Numbered from the stretch's first letter, positions 22,664 to 32,300 are shown. The stretch: DNA of 36,412 nucleotides from Candidatus Woesearchaeota archaeon (GCA_016214075.1 JACRPI010000008.1:1-36412), one strand, 5' to 3'. The notes: generated from the letters alone by a model not told the origin. Numbers and translations are program-made.

Positions 22664-24675
22664 AAATACTTTATTTTTTTCTTTTTTTGGCTTTATTGCC
22701 AACTGTTGCTGCGTTTGATTGCAGTAGTGTGAGCAATCCAGCAGCGTGTGAAGAAATTCTCTCTTTAGAATTAAATGAAACACAAGAGGAATATTTGCTT
22801 GCTGATCTTGTATACCCTTATAATTATCCAAATTATGACTTTATTGCTGACTATAATCGAGCAATACAAGTCACCACTCCTCCTGAGAATACAACCATTT
22901 ACTCATCCACGTCCTTCAAAAATGCGTGGATGAGTTTTCTTACTCTTTTTCCTGCTATCTATGAGGAAGATGTTCTTTATGTTCCTTCGCAAACAAATAC
23001 ATTGAGTGCATATCATTATGATCTTGAGATTCCAAAAACAACTGCTGTGGTAGATTGTCAGACAAAATATAGTGTTCTTCAAAATCAGAGCACTGTTTCT
23101 ATTCTTGTCAATGGCAAAAAACAAGCAGAAGGAACAGATGCAAATGTCTCTATCACAGAAGATAGTATAATTACCACGCAGCTTGACATTCTTTTTTCTT
23201 TGGGAGTTGAGCATTGGAAGCAGAAAAAATATTGCTGCTCTTACAAAAAAGGAAAATGCAAAACATGGTGCACTTCCTGCCAATATGATTCAACTGAAAA
23301 GAAACAAGATTCTTTGACAATCAGCGAAAGCAAAGAAGTTGCTTACTACGATGATATTCCTTTCGCTGACCTTCTCATAGTGAATCAATATTATAACACC
23401 ACAAAAGGCAATCTTACAGCAGTAAATTATACGTTTCTGAATCTTTCTTTTGAAAACGCCTATTTTACTGAGCAAAACAAAATGTATTCTGTTGTTTTTG
23501 AGAAGAAGCCTTATTATTTCATAACACTGAAGTCAGAGAACATAACAGATAGAAAATCATTTAACATAAACAGAGATAATAATACATTTTTTGTTCAGAA
23601 TCCCAATAACTGCACACTTTTTGCTTCCAATTATTTTTACAATTATAGCTCTCTTTGTGACCTTACGGTGCAACAAGAAATAGTGCCTGAATTTGAGATA
23701 ATAGAAAGAAACAGTAACCTCATCCTGCTTGTTCAAATCATACTCTTGCTGATTGTTTTCTATGTTCTTATGAAAGAAATTAAGAAGCGATTGTTCATTT
23801 TCTTTCTTGTTCTTGTCATTATAATCCCTTTCGTTGCTGCTGAGGAAGAAGAATGTGGAATAACAAATCTTTCCAGCTGTTTGCCAGAGGCAATGTATGA
23901 CTATTTCCTTGAAATAATCAATGCTCCATTACAACCATTACTTCTTTCTATCAAAAGTTTACTCACCGCAGATGTTGAGACAGACATTTTTTATGAGCCA
24001 TGGCTTGCAGTAACGTATGTCTTGAGCTTTTTCTATGTCTTTTTGTTTTTGTATGCAGGTTTTACATTTCTTACATCAGGGGGTAATCCTATCAGGAGAG
24101 CGCACGCAAAAGAATCGTTGCAAAACACAGTTTTAATGATTATTCTGATTGCAGCATCGTATTATCTGTATGATCTTCTTCTTACTGTCAACAGCTCCAT
24201 CAGCAATGGTATTTTGGACATGATTGATGAAGAGTTCTTTCTTTTGACGTTTGACAATTTTGTCAATATCGCGTTAGAAGGCATTTTTGTCACGTTTTAC
24301 TTGTTTGCCCTATTGTTCGCATTACTCTTTCTTGTTTTGCGTTATATTGTCGTCAGTTTTGGGGTTATTTTGTTTCCTATTGGCATCTTTTGCTACTTTA
24401 TTCCTCCATTACGCAGTTATGGGCGATTTATCCTTAATGTCTTGGCAATATTCATCTTTATCTCCATTATTGATCTTCTACTTATCTTGGTCTGTTCATT
24501 AATCGTTGAAAACGCGATATTTGAAAACATTACGATTGTCGTCATGATTGCGTGCTTCTCTCTGATAAATTACTCCTTATTTTGGGCAATCAAATTTGCG
24601 ATGACAAAGAGCAGTATGGATGGACTAAAGGATGATGTTCAGCAGGCGGTCAAATACATCGCAGCGGTGGTTTGA
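22660..24675 (+). CDS. Large VirB6/TrbL-like polytopic membrane protein with cysteine-containing ectodomain
   Basis: The 671-residue protein has a signal peptide (1-18), a 325-residue extracellular region rich in Asn/Tyr with N-x-S/T sites and a cysteine cluster (CCSYKKGKCKTWCTSC, about 191-206). From about residue 350 there are eight or nine membrane helices. The TFLTSGGNPIRRAHAKESL loop resembles the VirB2-like loop of the preceding gene, suggesting an internal duplicated pilin-like module. Size and position before VirB4 fit the VirB6 channel component. It overlaps its neighbours by 4 bp and 1 bp. The ectodomain could mediate contact with recipient cells (inference). Confidence 0.7.
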   Translation: MKILYFFLFLALLPTVAAFDCSSVSNPAACEEILSLELNETQEEYLLADLVYPYNYPNYDFIADYNRAIQVTTPPENTTIYSSTSFKNAWMSFLTLFPAIYEEDVLYVPSQTNTLSAYHYDLEIPKTTAVVDCQTKYSVLQNQSTVSILVNGKKQAEGTDANVSITEDSIITTQLDILFSLGVEHWKQKKYCCSYKKGKCKTWCTSCQYDSTEKKQDSLTISESKEVAYYDDIPFADLLIVNQYYNTTKGNLTAVNYTFLNLSFENAYFTEQNKMYSVVFEKKPYYFITLKSENITDRKSFNINRDNNTFFVQNPNNCTLFASNYFYNYSSLCDLTVQQEIVPEFEIIERNSNLILLVQIILLLIVFYVLMKEIKKRLFIFFLVLVIIIPFVAAEEEECGITNLSSCLPEAMYDYFLEIINAPLQPLLLSIKSLLTADVETDIFYEPWLAVTYVLSFFYVFLFLYAGFTFLTSGGNPIRRAHAKESLQNTVLMIILIAASYYLYDLLLTVNSSISNGILDMIDEEFFLLTFDNFVNIALEGIFVTFYLFALLFALLFLVLRYIVVSFGVILFPIGIFCYFIPPLRSYGRFILNVLAIFIFISIIDLLLILVCSLIVENAIFENITIVVMIACFSLINYSLFWAIKFAMTKSSMDGLKDDVQQAVKYIAAVV

Positions 24676-27600
24676 TGGCGTATGACATTCCTCCTCCATT
24701 GCAGCATAAAGAAAAGATTCTGTTTGGTTTGACATTTCAGCAGTTGGGCTATGCTGCTCCTGCTTTTCTTTTGCTTGTCATTATTATTCTCAAAATAAAG
24801 ATGAGCATCTATGTTTCAGGCACTATTGGTGTTTTGATTTCATTAGTTGCGGTGTTCTTTATGTTCTTTGATGGAAAAGAGCGATTGCTTCATTTGATGA
24901 CGTTTTTGCGAAATAAAGAAGTGCAGGTCAACAGCGATAAACTCAAAGACATTATCAACATAGAAAAAGTAGAAAACAGCATTGTTGCGACAAAAAAAGG
25001 AAAGCTGAGCATTCTTGAAGTTATTCCGATGAACCTTATGATTCGTCCTGATGAGGAAAAAGAGAGCATTATTGCTGGCTTTCAGAAATTTTTGAACAGT
25101 TTGGATTTTCCTATCCAGTTTCATGTCAGCAGCCATCCGATTAGTGTTCGTATGCACCTCAAGGACTTAGAAAACAAAATGAAGGACAAGAAAGAATTGT
25201 TTGCTTCTTATTGTGCATTTCTCAAAGGGACAATAGAACATAACAATATCAAAAACAGGCGCTTCTATGTCATTATTCATGAGAAATATGATCTTGCTAT
25301 TCAAACACAGGTTTGCAAAGAAAAACTGGAAAGTCTTGGGTTAAAAGTTCGCACGCTTGCAGGAGATAATTTACTTAAAATGTTTTATGAGTACATTGCG
25401 GATAACCAGCAAAAGAAGCTGCAAGACGATCAAGAAATAGAAGAGTACATGCACTTTCTGTTGTCTCCGCAAAAAGTCGTATTTTATCCTGATTATTTTG
25501 AGATTGACAAAAAATACTGCAAGGTTATTACAGTGACAGGGTATCCGCATACTGTTGAGATTGGCTTTTTGGACAAAATTATTTCTTCAGGAGAGAATTA
25601 TGACGTCAGTATTCACATTGAACCGTTTCCTATCAATGATACGATGATTCAATTGAACAGAGAGTTACAGAAACAGCAGGCTGATCTGTATAGCGATTCA
25701 AAAAAAGGTATTCTGAATCCATCATTGGATATTAAATTTGCATCCACTCGCAAAGTTTTGGAGGATTTGCAGAAAGGAAAGCAAAAGCTGTTTCATGTGT
25801 CATTGTATATTATGTGCAAAGGAAGCAATAAAGAGGACGTTGATGTCCTCGCGAAGAAGGTGAAAGCTGATTTAGATGGACTCATGATACAAAACAGTCA
25901 GCCAACATTCCAGATGATGGACGCGTATGCTTCGATGCTTCCCTTAGCAAAGAATCCTCTTTCTATTAAACAAAATATCCATACACAGGGCTTGAGCGCA
26001 TTCTTCCCTTTTTCTTCTCCTTTCCTTGACATTGAACATGACGGAATCCTCTTGGGTTTGAATAAAAATAAAATTCCGTACATCAAAAATCTCTTTGGAT
26101 TGACAAACGCAAATGGGATTGTCTTAGCGACCTCTGGCGCTGGAAAGAGCTATTTTACAAAATTGCTGATGTCTCGGATGTTCATGAATGACTGCGATGT
26201 CATTATTATTGATCCACAAGGAGAATATCTTGGGATTACCGAGCATTACAAAGGAGAAACCATTACAATTTCTAAGGACAGCAACACTATGATTAATCCA
26301 CTCGACTTAATGGGGCATGAGTATTTGGAGAAACGCTTGTCTTTAATGGATATTTTTCAGATCATGTTTGGTGATTTGACAGAAGTACAGAAATCCATTT
26401 TGGACAAAGCGATTGATCTTACCTATGGTCGCAAAGGCATTAATGGGAAGAAGATAAAACCAAACTCCGCTCCTCCAAAAATGCAGGATTTGTATCAGGA
26501 AATGAAAAATCTGGAGCGAAAATGCGCGTCTCAGGAACGAGTGACGTATCGGGCATTGCTCAATAGATTGCGCATGTACACAGAAGGCGGCGTGTTCAGT
26601 TTTTTGAATAAAGAAACAAACATTAATTTTTCCAATAATTTTGTCTGCTTTAATATTGGCAATATGCCCAAACAAGTAAAGCCAGTTGTCATGTATTTAG
26701 TTTTGGATTTTGTGTATATGCGTATGAAACAGTCATTGAAGCGAAAGATGCTTGTGATTGATGAAGCATGGGCAATGTTGCAGACTGCTGAGGAATCATC
26801 GTATATTTTTGAGATTGTCAAAACATGCCGAAAGTATAATCTTGGTTTATTGATGATTACGCAAGATGTCGCTGATTTAGTTGGTAGTCGTGCAGGGCAT
26901 GCTGTTTTGGCTAATACCTCTTATACGTTCTTATTACGTCAGAAACCGGCAGTTATAGATAATGTGAAAAGAACGTTTAATCTTTCTGCTGCTGAGCGAG
27001 AGTATCTCATGTGCGCTGAGAAAGGAAATGGAATATTGATTTTAGAAAATGAACATCAGGAGCTTCACGTCATTGCTTCAGAAGAAGAACATAATTTAGT
27101 CACTACAAATCCAGATGAGATGCGAAAGAAAACAGAGAAGAAGGAAGGTGTTGTTGTGGAGAAAGAGAAGGTTGATATTGGTTTGGACGTTGAGCAGGAT
27201 GTGCATGTTGCTTTGAATAAAACTCTTGAAGAAAAAAACTTTTTGAATAATAATGGGTATATAGCTGGAAGTTTTCATAATTTAACTAAAGGAAAACATA
27301 GAGAATATTTTGTTAAAAAGAGAGCACCTGAAGGAGCACAGCACACGTTTTACGTTGATCTCATTTATCAGGAGCTTAAGAAATACACTGAGAATGTTTC
27401 AAAGTACAGAACAGAGCGACCAGATATTGTTTTTGTTAATGCTGCTGGTGAAGAAATTGCTATTGAAGTTGAAACGGGTGTTAAAGCGAAATATGAGAGC
27501 CATAAAGACTATTTCAATGACAAATTTGCAAAAAGAGTACAGGAATATGGAGACAGATGTTACATCTTCTTGACTGCAATGAAGTATAGAAATAGCTATG

Positions 27601-27713
27601 CTCGACACAAGATGCTTTTATTATTTCGCTTACAAATCAAAGAGTTTGCATCCTTACAGTTCAGCGGTAAACAGAATACAACTATCGGAACACATTTTAA
27701 GGATGCAGAATAA
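24675..27713 (+). CDS. VirB3-VirB4-type fusion ATPase with PD-(D/E)XK-like C-terminal domain
   Basis: The 1012-residue protein has three parts. Residues about 8-65 contain two membrane helices preceded by LFGLTFQQLGYAAP, like VirB3/PrgI. Residues about 100-850 are a VirB4/TraC ATPase: Walker A ATSGAGKS (485-492), DPQGEY near 515, Walker B LVIDEAW (D696, E697), and ITQD near 730. A linker (860-890) leads to a C-terminal domain with RPD (915-917) and IAIEVETG (E931, E933), the spacing of a PD-(D/E)XK nuclease fold but with E in place of the usual K. It powers pilus or DNA export. ATG 24675 is preferred to TTG 24672. Last gene of the operon. Confidence 0.88.
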   Translation: MAYDIPPPLQHKEKILFGLTFQQLGYAAPAFLLLVIIILKIKMSIYVSGTIGVLISLVAVFFMFFDGKERLLHLMTFLRNKEVQVNSDKLKDIINIEKVENSIVATKKGKLSILEVIPMNLMIRPDEEKESIIAGFQKFLNSLDFPIQFHVSSHPISVRMHLKDLENKMKDKKELFASYCAFLKGTIEHNNIKNRRFYVIIHEKYDLAIQTQVCKEKLESLGLKVRTLAGDNLLKMFYEYIADNQQKKLQDDQEIEEYMHFLLSPQKVVFYPDYFEIDKKYCKVITVTGYPHTVEIGFLDKIISSGENYDVSIHIEPFPINDTMIQLNRELQKQQADLYSDSKKGILNPSLDIKFASTRKVLEDLQKGKQKLFHVSLYIMCKGSNKEDVDVLAKKVKADLDGLMIQNSQPTFQMMDAYASMLPLAKNPLSIKQNIHTQGLSAFFPFSSPFLDIEHDGILLGLNKNKIPYIKNLFGLTNANGIVLATSGAGKSYFTKLLMSRMFMNDCDVIIIDPQGEYLGITEHYKGETITISKDSNTMINPLDLMGHEYLEKRLSLMDIFQIMFGDLTEVQKSILDKAIDLTYGRKGINGKKIKPNSAPPKMQDLYQEMKNLERKCASQERVTYRALLNRLRMYTEGGVFSFLNKETNINFSNNFVCFNIGNMPKQVKPVVMYLVLDFVYMRMKQSLKRKMLVIDEAWAMLQTAEESSYIFEIVKTCRKYNLGLLMITQDVADLVGSRAGHAVLANTSYTFLLRQKPAVIDNVKRTFNLSAAEREYLMCAEKGNGILILENEHQELHVIASEEEHNLVTTNPDEMRKKTEKKEGVVVEKEKVDIGLDVEQDVHVALNKTLEEKNFLNNNGYIAGSFHNLTKGKHREYFVKKRAPEGAQHTFYVDLIYQELKKYTENVSKYRTERPDIVFVNAAGEEIAIEVETGVKAKYESHKDYFNDKFAKRVQEYGDRCYIFLTAMKYRNSYARHKMLLLFRLQIKEFASLQFSGKQNTTIGTHFKDAE

Positions 27714-27752
27714 TGTTTATTGTCGGAAATTTGTTGTTTATTAAGGATGCAG
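27697..27752 (+). repeat. Duplicated 12-bp motif at the end of the transfer operon
   Basis: TTAAGGATGCAG occurs at 27697-27708, overlapping the VirB4 C-terminus, and again at 27741-27752. Each copy is preceded at variable distance by TCGGAA, so a segment of roughly 40 bp looks imperfectly duplicated. It marks the junction between transfer genes and AT-rich cargo and may be a scar of insertion. The rest of 27753-27930 shows no gene or clear structure. Confidence 0.45.
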
Positions 27753-27929
27753 GTAAGGTTACAGGGTGGTAGCAAAGAAAACTAATAAGGTTAAAGAGGA
27801 CAAAAAATAGTCTACTTAAATATATTTTTAGTTTAATCCACTGGTTGGTATCGTTGCCTCTTATCTTTGAAATTATTTTGCTTCTCATTTTCTTAGGGAA
27901 TATATTAATCACAACATCCTAATAAAACG

Positions 27930-27999
27930 GAACCTTTATAAATTATTTCCCCCTGTTTGTATACGGATCGTTTATATCTGCACGATCTGCTAAAGGGTG
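27930..27999 (+). promoter_or_regulatory. Promoter and ribosome site of the second methyltransferase
   Basis: A consensus TTTATAAA box near 27932 predicts transcription start near 27962, and AAAGGGTG (27992-27999) is the ribosome site for ATG 28005. A second TATA-like TTTATATC at 27971 would give a nearly leaderless alternative. The gene therefore has its own promoter, separate from the transfer operon. Confidence 0.5.
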
Positions 28000-28004
28000 C
28001 ATTG

Positions 28005-29726
28005 ATGAAAGAGATGTATACAGTTGCAGACTTTTTTTGTGGCGCAGGAGGATTTTCTGAGGGGTTCAGACATGCTGGCTTCAAAGTGATATTTGCTTTA
28101 GACAATTGGGAGATTGCTAGGCAGACACATAAACTTAATCATCCTGAATCAAAACATCCTGGTCTTGACTGCTATTATGAAACTAAGGGGGATATACTTC
28201 TTATCCCTCCCGAAAGAGTTAATGAAATAGTAGAAGATGTAGATGTTATTATTGGGTCGCCTCCTTGTGTTTCTTTTTCTTCTTCCAATAGAGCAGGAAA
28301 AGCGGATAAGTCCATTGGAATAAAATTGATTGAAAAGTATTTTCAGATCATTGCTATAAAAAAACATAAGATAAATTCTAGGTTGAAATATTGGATTATG
28401 GAGAATGTTCCTAATTCAAGAAGTTTTCTAAAAAAATATTACACTTTCAAAGATTTAGAGTTGGATGAAAAAAAGTTACGGAAGTTAGGGATTAAAAAAA
28501 AAGAGATAGACATTGCACTAGAAATTGATACCTCTGCTAGAGGGATATATAATTCTGTACATTTTGGCGTACCACAAAAGAGAGAGAGATTCATCTGTGG
28601 TGATTTTGTGGTTCCAGAAAAGAAGACTCCTGAAGAAAAAGATTGGATGATTCTCGGATTAATCCTTAACTCTTTGCGCCCAAACGGCAGCATCATAACG
28701 GATCCGATTTATAACATAAATATTCCAGATGAAGAACTAACTGATCATAGATATGATACCACGATGCCTGAAGCTGGGTGGAGACAAGCTAGATTAAAGA
28801 AACAACAAGCTAGGTACTATGGAAGAATGTCATTTCCTGAAGACGAAAATGCTCCCAGTAGAACCATTATGGCTACAAAATCCAACATGACAAGAGAAGC
28901 TATGATTTTTTCTAATGGTAAACCAAATGTCTATCGTATTCCTACCATAAGGGAGATTGCTTCGATTATGTCATTCCCTATAACTTATCTTTTTCAAGGT
29001 AATAACCAAGCGGATAAATATAGGTTAGTTGGAAATGCTGTCTGTCCTAAGCTTGCCTTTGCCTTTGCAGAAGCCATATTAAAAGCAGAAAGAAAAAGAA
29101 GAAGAATCGTACCACCCACAGTAAGTGATAAGAGAGGTCTTTTTCTCAATCTTAGAGAAACTCCACCACCCCCTATTAGAATTATCAACAAGCATCCTCT
29201 GGCAAATTTTGCAGAAATTGTTCCTAATCTAAAAACTTGTGGATTCAGAGTAGAGCTTGATAATAATTTTCCAAGAACAGGATCAAAAAGTTTTAAGTGG
29301 AAAGCAAGCATCCATCATGCAACAGGAAAAGACTCTATGAAAGTATGCTTTCCGAAAAGAGAATCGATTATATCATTGTTAGAAAATTTTAAGGAGAAAG
29401 ACAGAATTCATAGATTTATATCTTTTGTAGAAAAAAAATTTAAAACTAAGATTCCCCCTACAAAAGAATTCCAAAGACAGCACTGCATGATGGAAAAAGA
29501 CAATGGTCTACTTACTCCTGTTGGAAGTTTACAAGAGGCAAGTGAAATAGTGGAAAAGTTTTTCCCTATACAGAGATATGGGGTGGCAAAAATTCTTAAT
29601 AAAAAAGGTAAGAAGAGTATAATCCATTTTGACAAAGGAAATCCTCCAAAAAATTCTATCCCTTTGAGAATAGCCGCCGCATTGTTCATTTGCAACCACA
29701 TAGTACAACTTACAAAGAAGAAATAA
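28005..29726 (+). CDS. DNA (cytosine-5) methyltransferase with long C-terminal extension
   Basis: The 573-residue protein has C5 motifs I DFFCGAGGFSEGF (9-21), IV GSPPCVSFSS with catalytic C88, VI MENVP, VIII HFGVPQKRERFICG and X YRLVGNAVCPKLA. It differs from the operon methyltransferase in sequence and length. After motif X (about 345) there are over 200 extra residues, Lys/Arg-rich, including a KxxKWKASIHHATGKDSMKV block, of unrecognised function. The ATG at 28005 follows AAAGGGTG; a longer TTG start at 27957 is unlikely. It converges on the minus-strand operon with 1 bp between stops, so it probably supplies the protective mark for that system. Confidence 0.9.
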   Translation: MKEMYTVADFFCGAGGFSEGFRHAGFKVIFALDNWEIARQTHKLNHPESKHPGLDCYYETKGDILLIPPERVNEIVEDVDVIIGSPPCVSFSSSNRAGKADKSIGIKLIEKYFQIIAIKKHKINSRLKYWIMENVPNSRSFLKKYYTFKDLELDEKKLRKLGIKKKEIDIALEIDTSARGIYNSVHFGVPQKRERFICGDFVVPEKKTPEEKDWMILGLILNSLRPNGSIITDPIYNINIPDEELTDHRYDTTMPEAGWRQARLKKQQARYYGRMSFPEDENAPSRTIMATKSNMTREAMIFSNGKPNVYRIPTIREIASIMSFPITYLFQGNNQADKYRLVGNAVCPKLAFAFAEAILKAERKRRRIVPPTVSDKRGLFLNLRETPPPPIRIINKHPLANFAEIVPNLKTCGFRVELDNNFPRTGSKSFKWKASIHHATGKDSMKVCFPKRESIISLLENFKEKDRIHRFISFVEKKFKTKIPPTKEFQRQHCMMEKDNGLLTPVGSLQEASEIVEKFFPIQRYGVAKILNKKGKKSIIHFDKGNPPKNSIPLRIAAALFICNHIVQLTKKK

Positions 29727-29727
29727 T

Positions 29728-30126
29728 CTATTTTACTAAATCAAGCAATTCTTTCTCTATTCTTTTTACAGGGTTCTCCTCAGCTTGTTCAAGAAATCTT
29801 TTTTTGAGAATTTGGAATCCAGCATGCGCAAATTCTTCTGCGATATTCCGCATTTTTGCAGTATCTTTTAAAATTTTCACTCCTTCTTCTTTAACTGCTA
29901 TAGAAGCTATCAGCCATGTTTCTTTCCTAGAAACTGAAGCATTGATTAGAGGATATTTCTTAGGAACTTTTTGTCGCATTCCATATTTAAATCCCAAAGC
30001 CATAGAAAATATGAAGATGTCTTTCAAATCCTTCCCTTTAAAAAAATCAGTCTTTTGAATCTTCTTATAATCATCTTGATTCTCTTTATCTAAATTGAAA
30101 TTTCTTCCATAATTTAATTCAGTCAT
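29728..30126 (-). CDS. Small protein resembling Dnd-associated protein 4
   Basis: The 132-residue soluble protein contains FFKGKDLKDIFIFSMALGFK, then a basic turn, WLIASIAVKEEGV and FAHAGFQILKKRF. This order (F-KD-fAAa-Gf, then iAl, then a-gGl-il) resembles the small proteins annotated as Dnd system-associated protein 4, recalled from memory and not searched. Its start overlaps the ATPase stop by 4 bp (ATGA), so they are coupled and probably act in one complex. Last gene of the operon. Confidence 0.5.
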   Translation of the reverse strand: MTELNYGRNFNLDKENQDDYKKIQKTDFFKGKDLKDIFIFSMALGFKYGMRQKVPKKYPLINASVSRKETWLIASIAVKEEGVKILKDTAKMRNIAEEFAHAGFQILKKRFLEQAEENPVKRIEKELLDLVK

Positions 30127-32087
30127 ATAGTCACCTTAGTTTCGCAAGAAGCATCATTATAAAGCAATTTGAATTCTTTTCCTATTCTCTTACTAATTTT
30201 GCTTTTTACTGAGTGAGTGTATTCTTGATCGGTTACAAGAAGTGTGACCTGTGTATTTTTTAAATAATTAGGTAGACACTCTGCGATATTGTCTTTTGGT
30301 TCTCCAGAAATCCTTCCTAAAGGGGTATCAATTATAACGGGGGCATCAAATCCTGACACTTCATTTAATGCTGCCATGAATGAAAGTGCAAGAACCTGTC
30401 TCTCACCTGCTGATAGTGTATCCAAAGAATCTTTTCCAAATCTATTTAAAACAGAAACATTATAATTTTCGTCTATTTTAACTTCTTTATATGTCTCCTT
30501 CTTCCATATAAGGCTCAAGAAGTAATCTTGCGTCTTTTTTTGTATGGTCATCCTTACATCTTCAATCATATCTTCCAATATCTCCTTGAGTAAAGTTATG
30601 GAGCCATTTAGAATATTAACCTTGTCAAGCAAATCCTTATTTTCACTCTCTTTACCTAACAATGCTCCAAGATCCTTAGTCCATTCTTTTATCTGTGTAT
30701 TAAGATCAGAAATATTGTTTTTACAAACCGCAAGACTTCCATTTTCTGACTGCAAAGCTTTCATTAGACTCTCTCTTTGGCTTTCTTTGCTGCTAATTGA
30801 CTCCAGGTCTATGTCCTTAAGTGCAATACTTATTTCAGATATCCTTTTCAAAGCTTCGTGCTTTCGTTTTTCAAGCAAAATGAGTCTTTCACTTAATTTT
30901 CTTAATTTCCCCTCAAATGAACTCAAGCCATCTATCCCGAATCTAAGCTCAGACCTTCCTTCCATCAAAAGTTTGGAATATTCTCCATATTCCTCATGCT
31001 GTGCAATCTTATTCAGGAGTTCAAATTCATTGGTACCTCTCTTAATCTCTCTACCACAGAGACATTCTTGTTCAGAAATTAGCTTTCTTACAAATGAAGG
31101 ATCGATATTAGGAGGGATTACATTCTTCTCTTCTAATTCATCAATCTGTTTCATTAATTCGCAAACTGCACCATGTATAAGAATAGTTGAACCATGCTCA
31201 AGCATAAGTTCATTCTTCTCATCAAGGCATACTTTCATCTCCTCGGACAGACTCTTGATATCCTGGTCTAATTCATCTCTCCTGCTCTGCAACTCTTTTA
31301 CATTGACATCTGAATAACTTGACAAGAACTTATTTATCTTCTCTATATCTTCATTTGCTTCAAGAATCCTTTTCCCATAGTCGTCTTCATCAGTTTGAAG
31401 CTCTCTTAACCTATCTTCAGCACTCTCTAAATCTTCTTGAAGTGATTTAATTTTTGGGCTTAGATTTTCTTGACCTTTGACCAGCTTGTAATTTACAGAT
31501 TCTAGATGCTTTATTGTACGTTGTAGTAATTCTATCTGAGACACATCAAAAACTGCTTTTTTCACTTTTGTTCCTCTACCTGGTTTGAAAAACTCATCAA
31601 GCTTTTCTCCATCGAAGAAGAAATACCCTTTGATTTCATTAGGTAATATTGCTTTTACTCTCGTTGTAGGATTTATTGCAGGTTTGAACCCTTGTTCAGT
31701 TGCTTCCATAATTACAAATTTCTCATCTATTTTCTCCAAGAAACCATTGTCCCTTTTTCTATAAGTTGAAGTCCGTTCTATAATATATTCTGGATTCTCA
31801 TTTCCCATATTTATTCTCACTCTTACAACTGTCCTTTCTCCTGGTGCTAATTCTCTTAGAAGTTGCTCGTTCACAATTCCTACTTTATTTTCTTCGTCAT
31901 AATTGCTCAATACATCATCTTCCTTTCCATATAAGCACCACATCACTGACCGCAGGAGGTTTGACTTACCAGTTCCATTCGCTCCTTCAAATATAGTAAA
32001 ATTTTTATGGGGGTCTGTAGAAAATTTAATCTCTTGTTTATTTCTATATTGCCTGAAGTTTTCTATTTCTAGTGAGTATATTCTCAT
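30123..32087 (-). CDS. DndD-like SMC/Rad50-type ATPase
   Basis: The 654-residue ABC-type ATPase has Walker A GANGTGKS (35-42), the motif YFFFDGEKLDEF (155-166) characteristic of DndD-type proteins, and two coiled-coil arms (about 190-330 and 390-520). A hook region with C342-x-C344 (CLCGRE) lies between the arms. The signature is LSAGERQ (558-564) and Walker B VIIDTP has D587. DndD ATPases belong to DNA phosphorothioation systems, but no dndB, dndC or DndA-like gene is visible here. It probably scans or clamps DNA and controls the helicase/nuclease partners. It overlaps genes on both sides by 4 bp. Confidence 0.85.
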   Translation of the reverse strand: MRIYSLEIENFRQYRNKQEIKFSTDPHKNFTIFEGANGTGKSNLLRSVMWCLYGKEDDVLSNYDEENKVGIVNEQLLRELAPGERTVVRVRINMGNENPEYIIERTSTYRKRDNGFLEKIDEKFVIMEATEQGFKPAINPTTRVKAILPNEIKGYFFFDGEKLDEFFKPGRGTKVKKAVFDVSQIELLQRTIKHLESVNYKLVKGQENLSPKIKSLQEDLESAEDRLRELQTDEDDYGKRILEANEDIEKINKFLSSYSDVNVKELQSRRDELDQDIKSLSEEMKVCLDEKNELMLEHGSTILIHGAVCELMKQIDELEEKNVIPPNIDPSFVRKLISEQECLCGREIKRGTNEFELLNKIAQHEEYGEYSKLLMEGRSELRFGIDGLSSFEGKLRKLSERLILLEKRKHEALKRISEISIALKDIDLESISSKESQRESLMKALQSENGSLAVCKNNISDLNTQIKEWTKDLGALLGKESENKDLLDKVNILNGSITLLKEILEDMIEDVRMTIQKKTQDYFLSLIWKKETYKEVKIDENYNVSVLNRFGKDSLDTLSAGERQVLALSFMAALNEVSGFDAPVIIDTPLGRISGEPKDNIAECLPNYLKNTQVTLLVTDQEYTHSVKSKISKRIGKEFKLLYNDASCETKVTI

Positions 32088-32290
32088 TTATCTTCTCCTC
32101 TGATTCCTTTGGAATGTTTCTCTAAGTATTTGATGTATTGAGAAGAATAATACCGTTCCATTTCTTCATTGAAAAATTCCCTTTCAAAGTTTAGTATGGA
32201 TATTAAAAAGTCTTTTACAGATTGATTACTATTAGATTGACTTATTTTATCAATAATCAACTTATTAATTTCTTGTTTTTTTGTTACCAT
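32084..32290 (-). CDS. Small helical hypothetical protein between helicase and ATPase genes
   Basis: The 68-residue, highly charged helical protein has no recognised family. It overlaps the ATPase start by 4 bp and follows the helicase stop by 10 bp, so it belongs to the operon and is likely translated. A role as a bridging subunit for the ATPase is plausible but inferred only from position. Confidence 0.6.
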   Translation of the reverse strand: MVTKKQEINKLIIDKISQSNSNQSVKDFLISILNFEREFFNEEMERYYSSQYIKYLEKHSKGIRGEDK

Positions 32291-32300
32291 GCATAGTCTC

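Noticed and set aside
30544-31317. 257-residue antisense open frame inside the DndD-like gene
   Set aside because: A Ser/Leu-rich translation is the expected complement of a coiled-coil Glu/Lys region; the sense strand has clear ATPase motifs.
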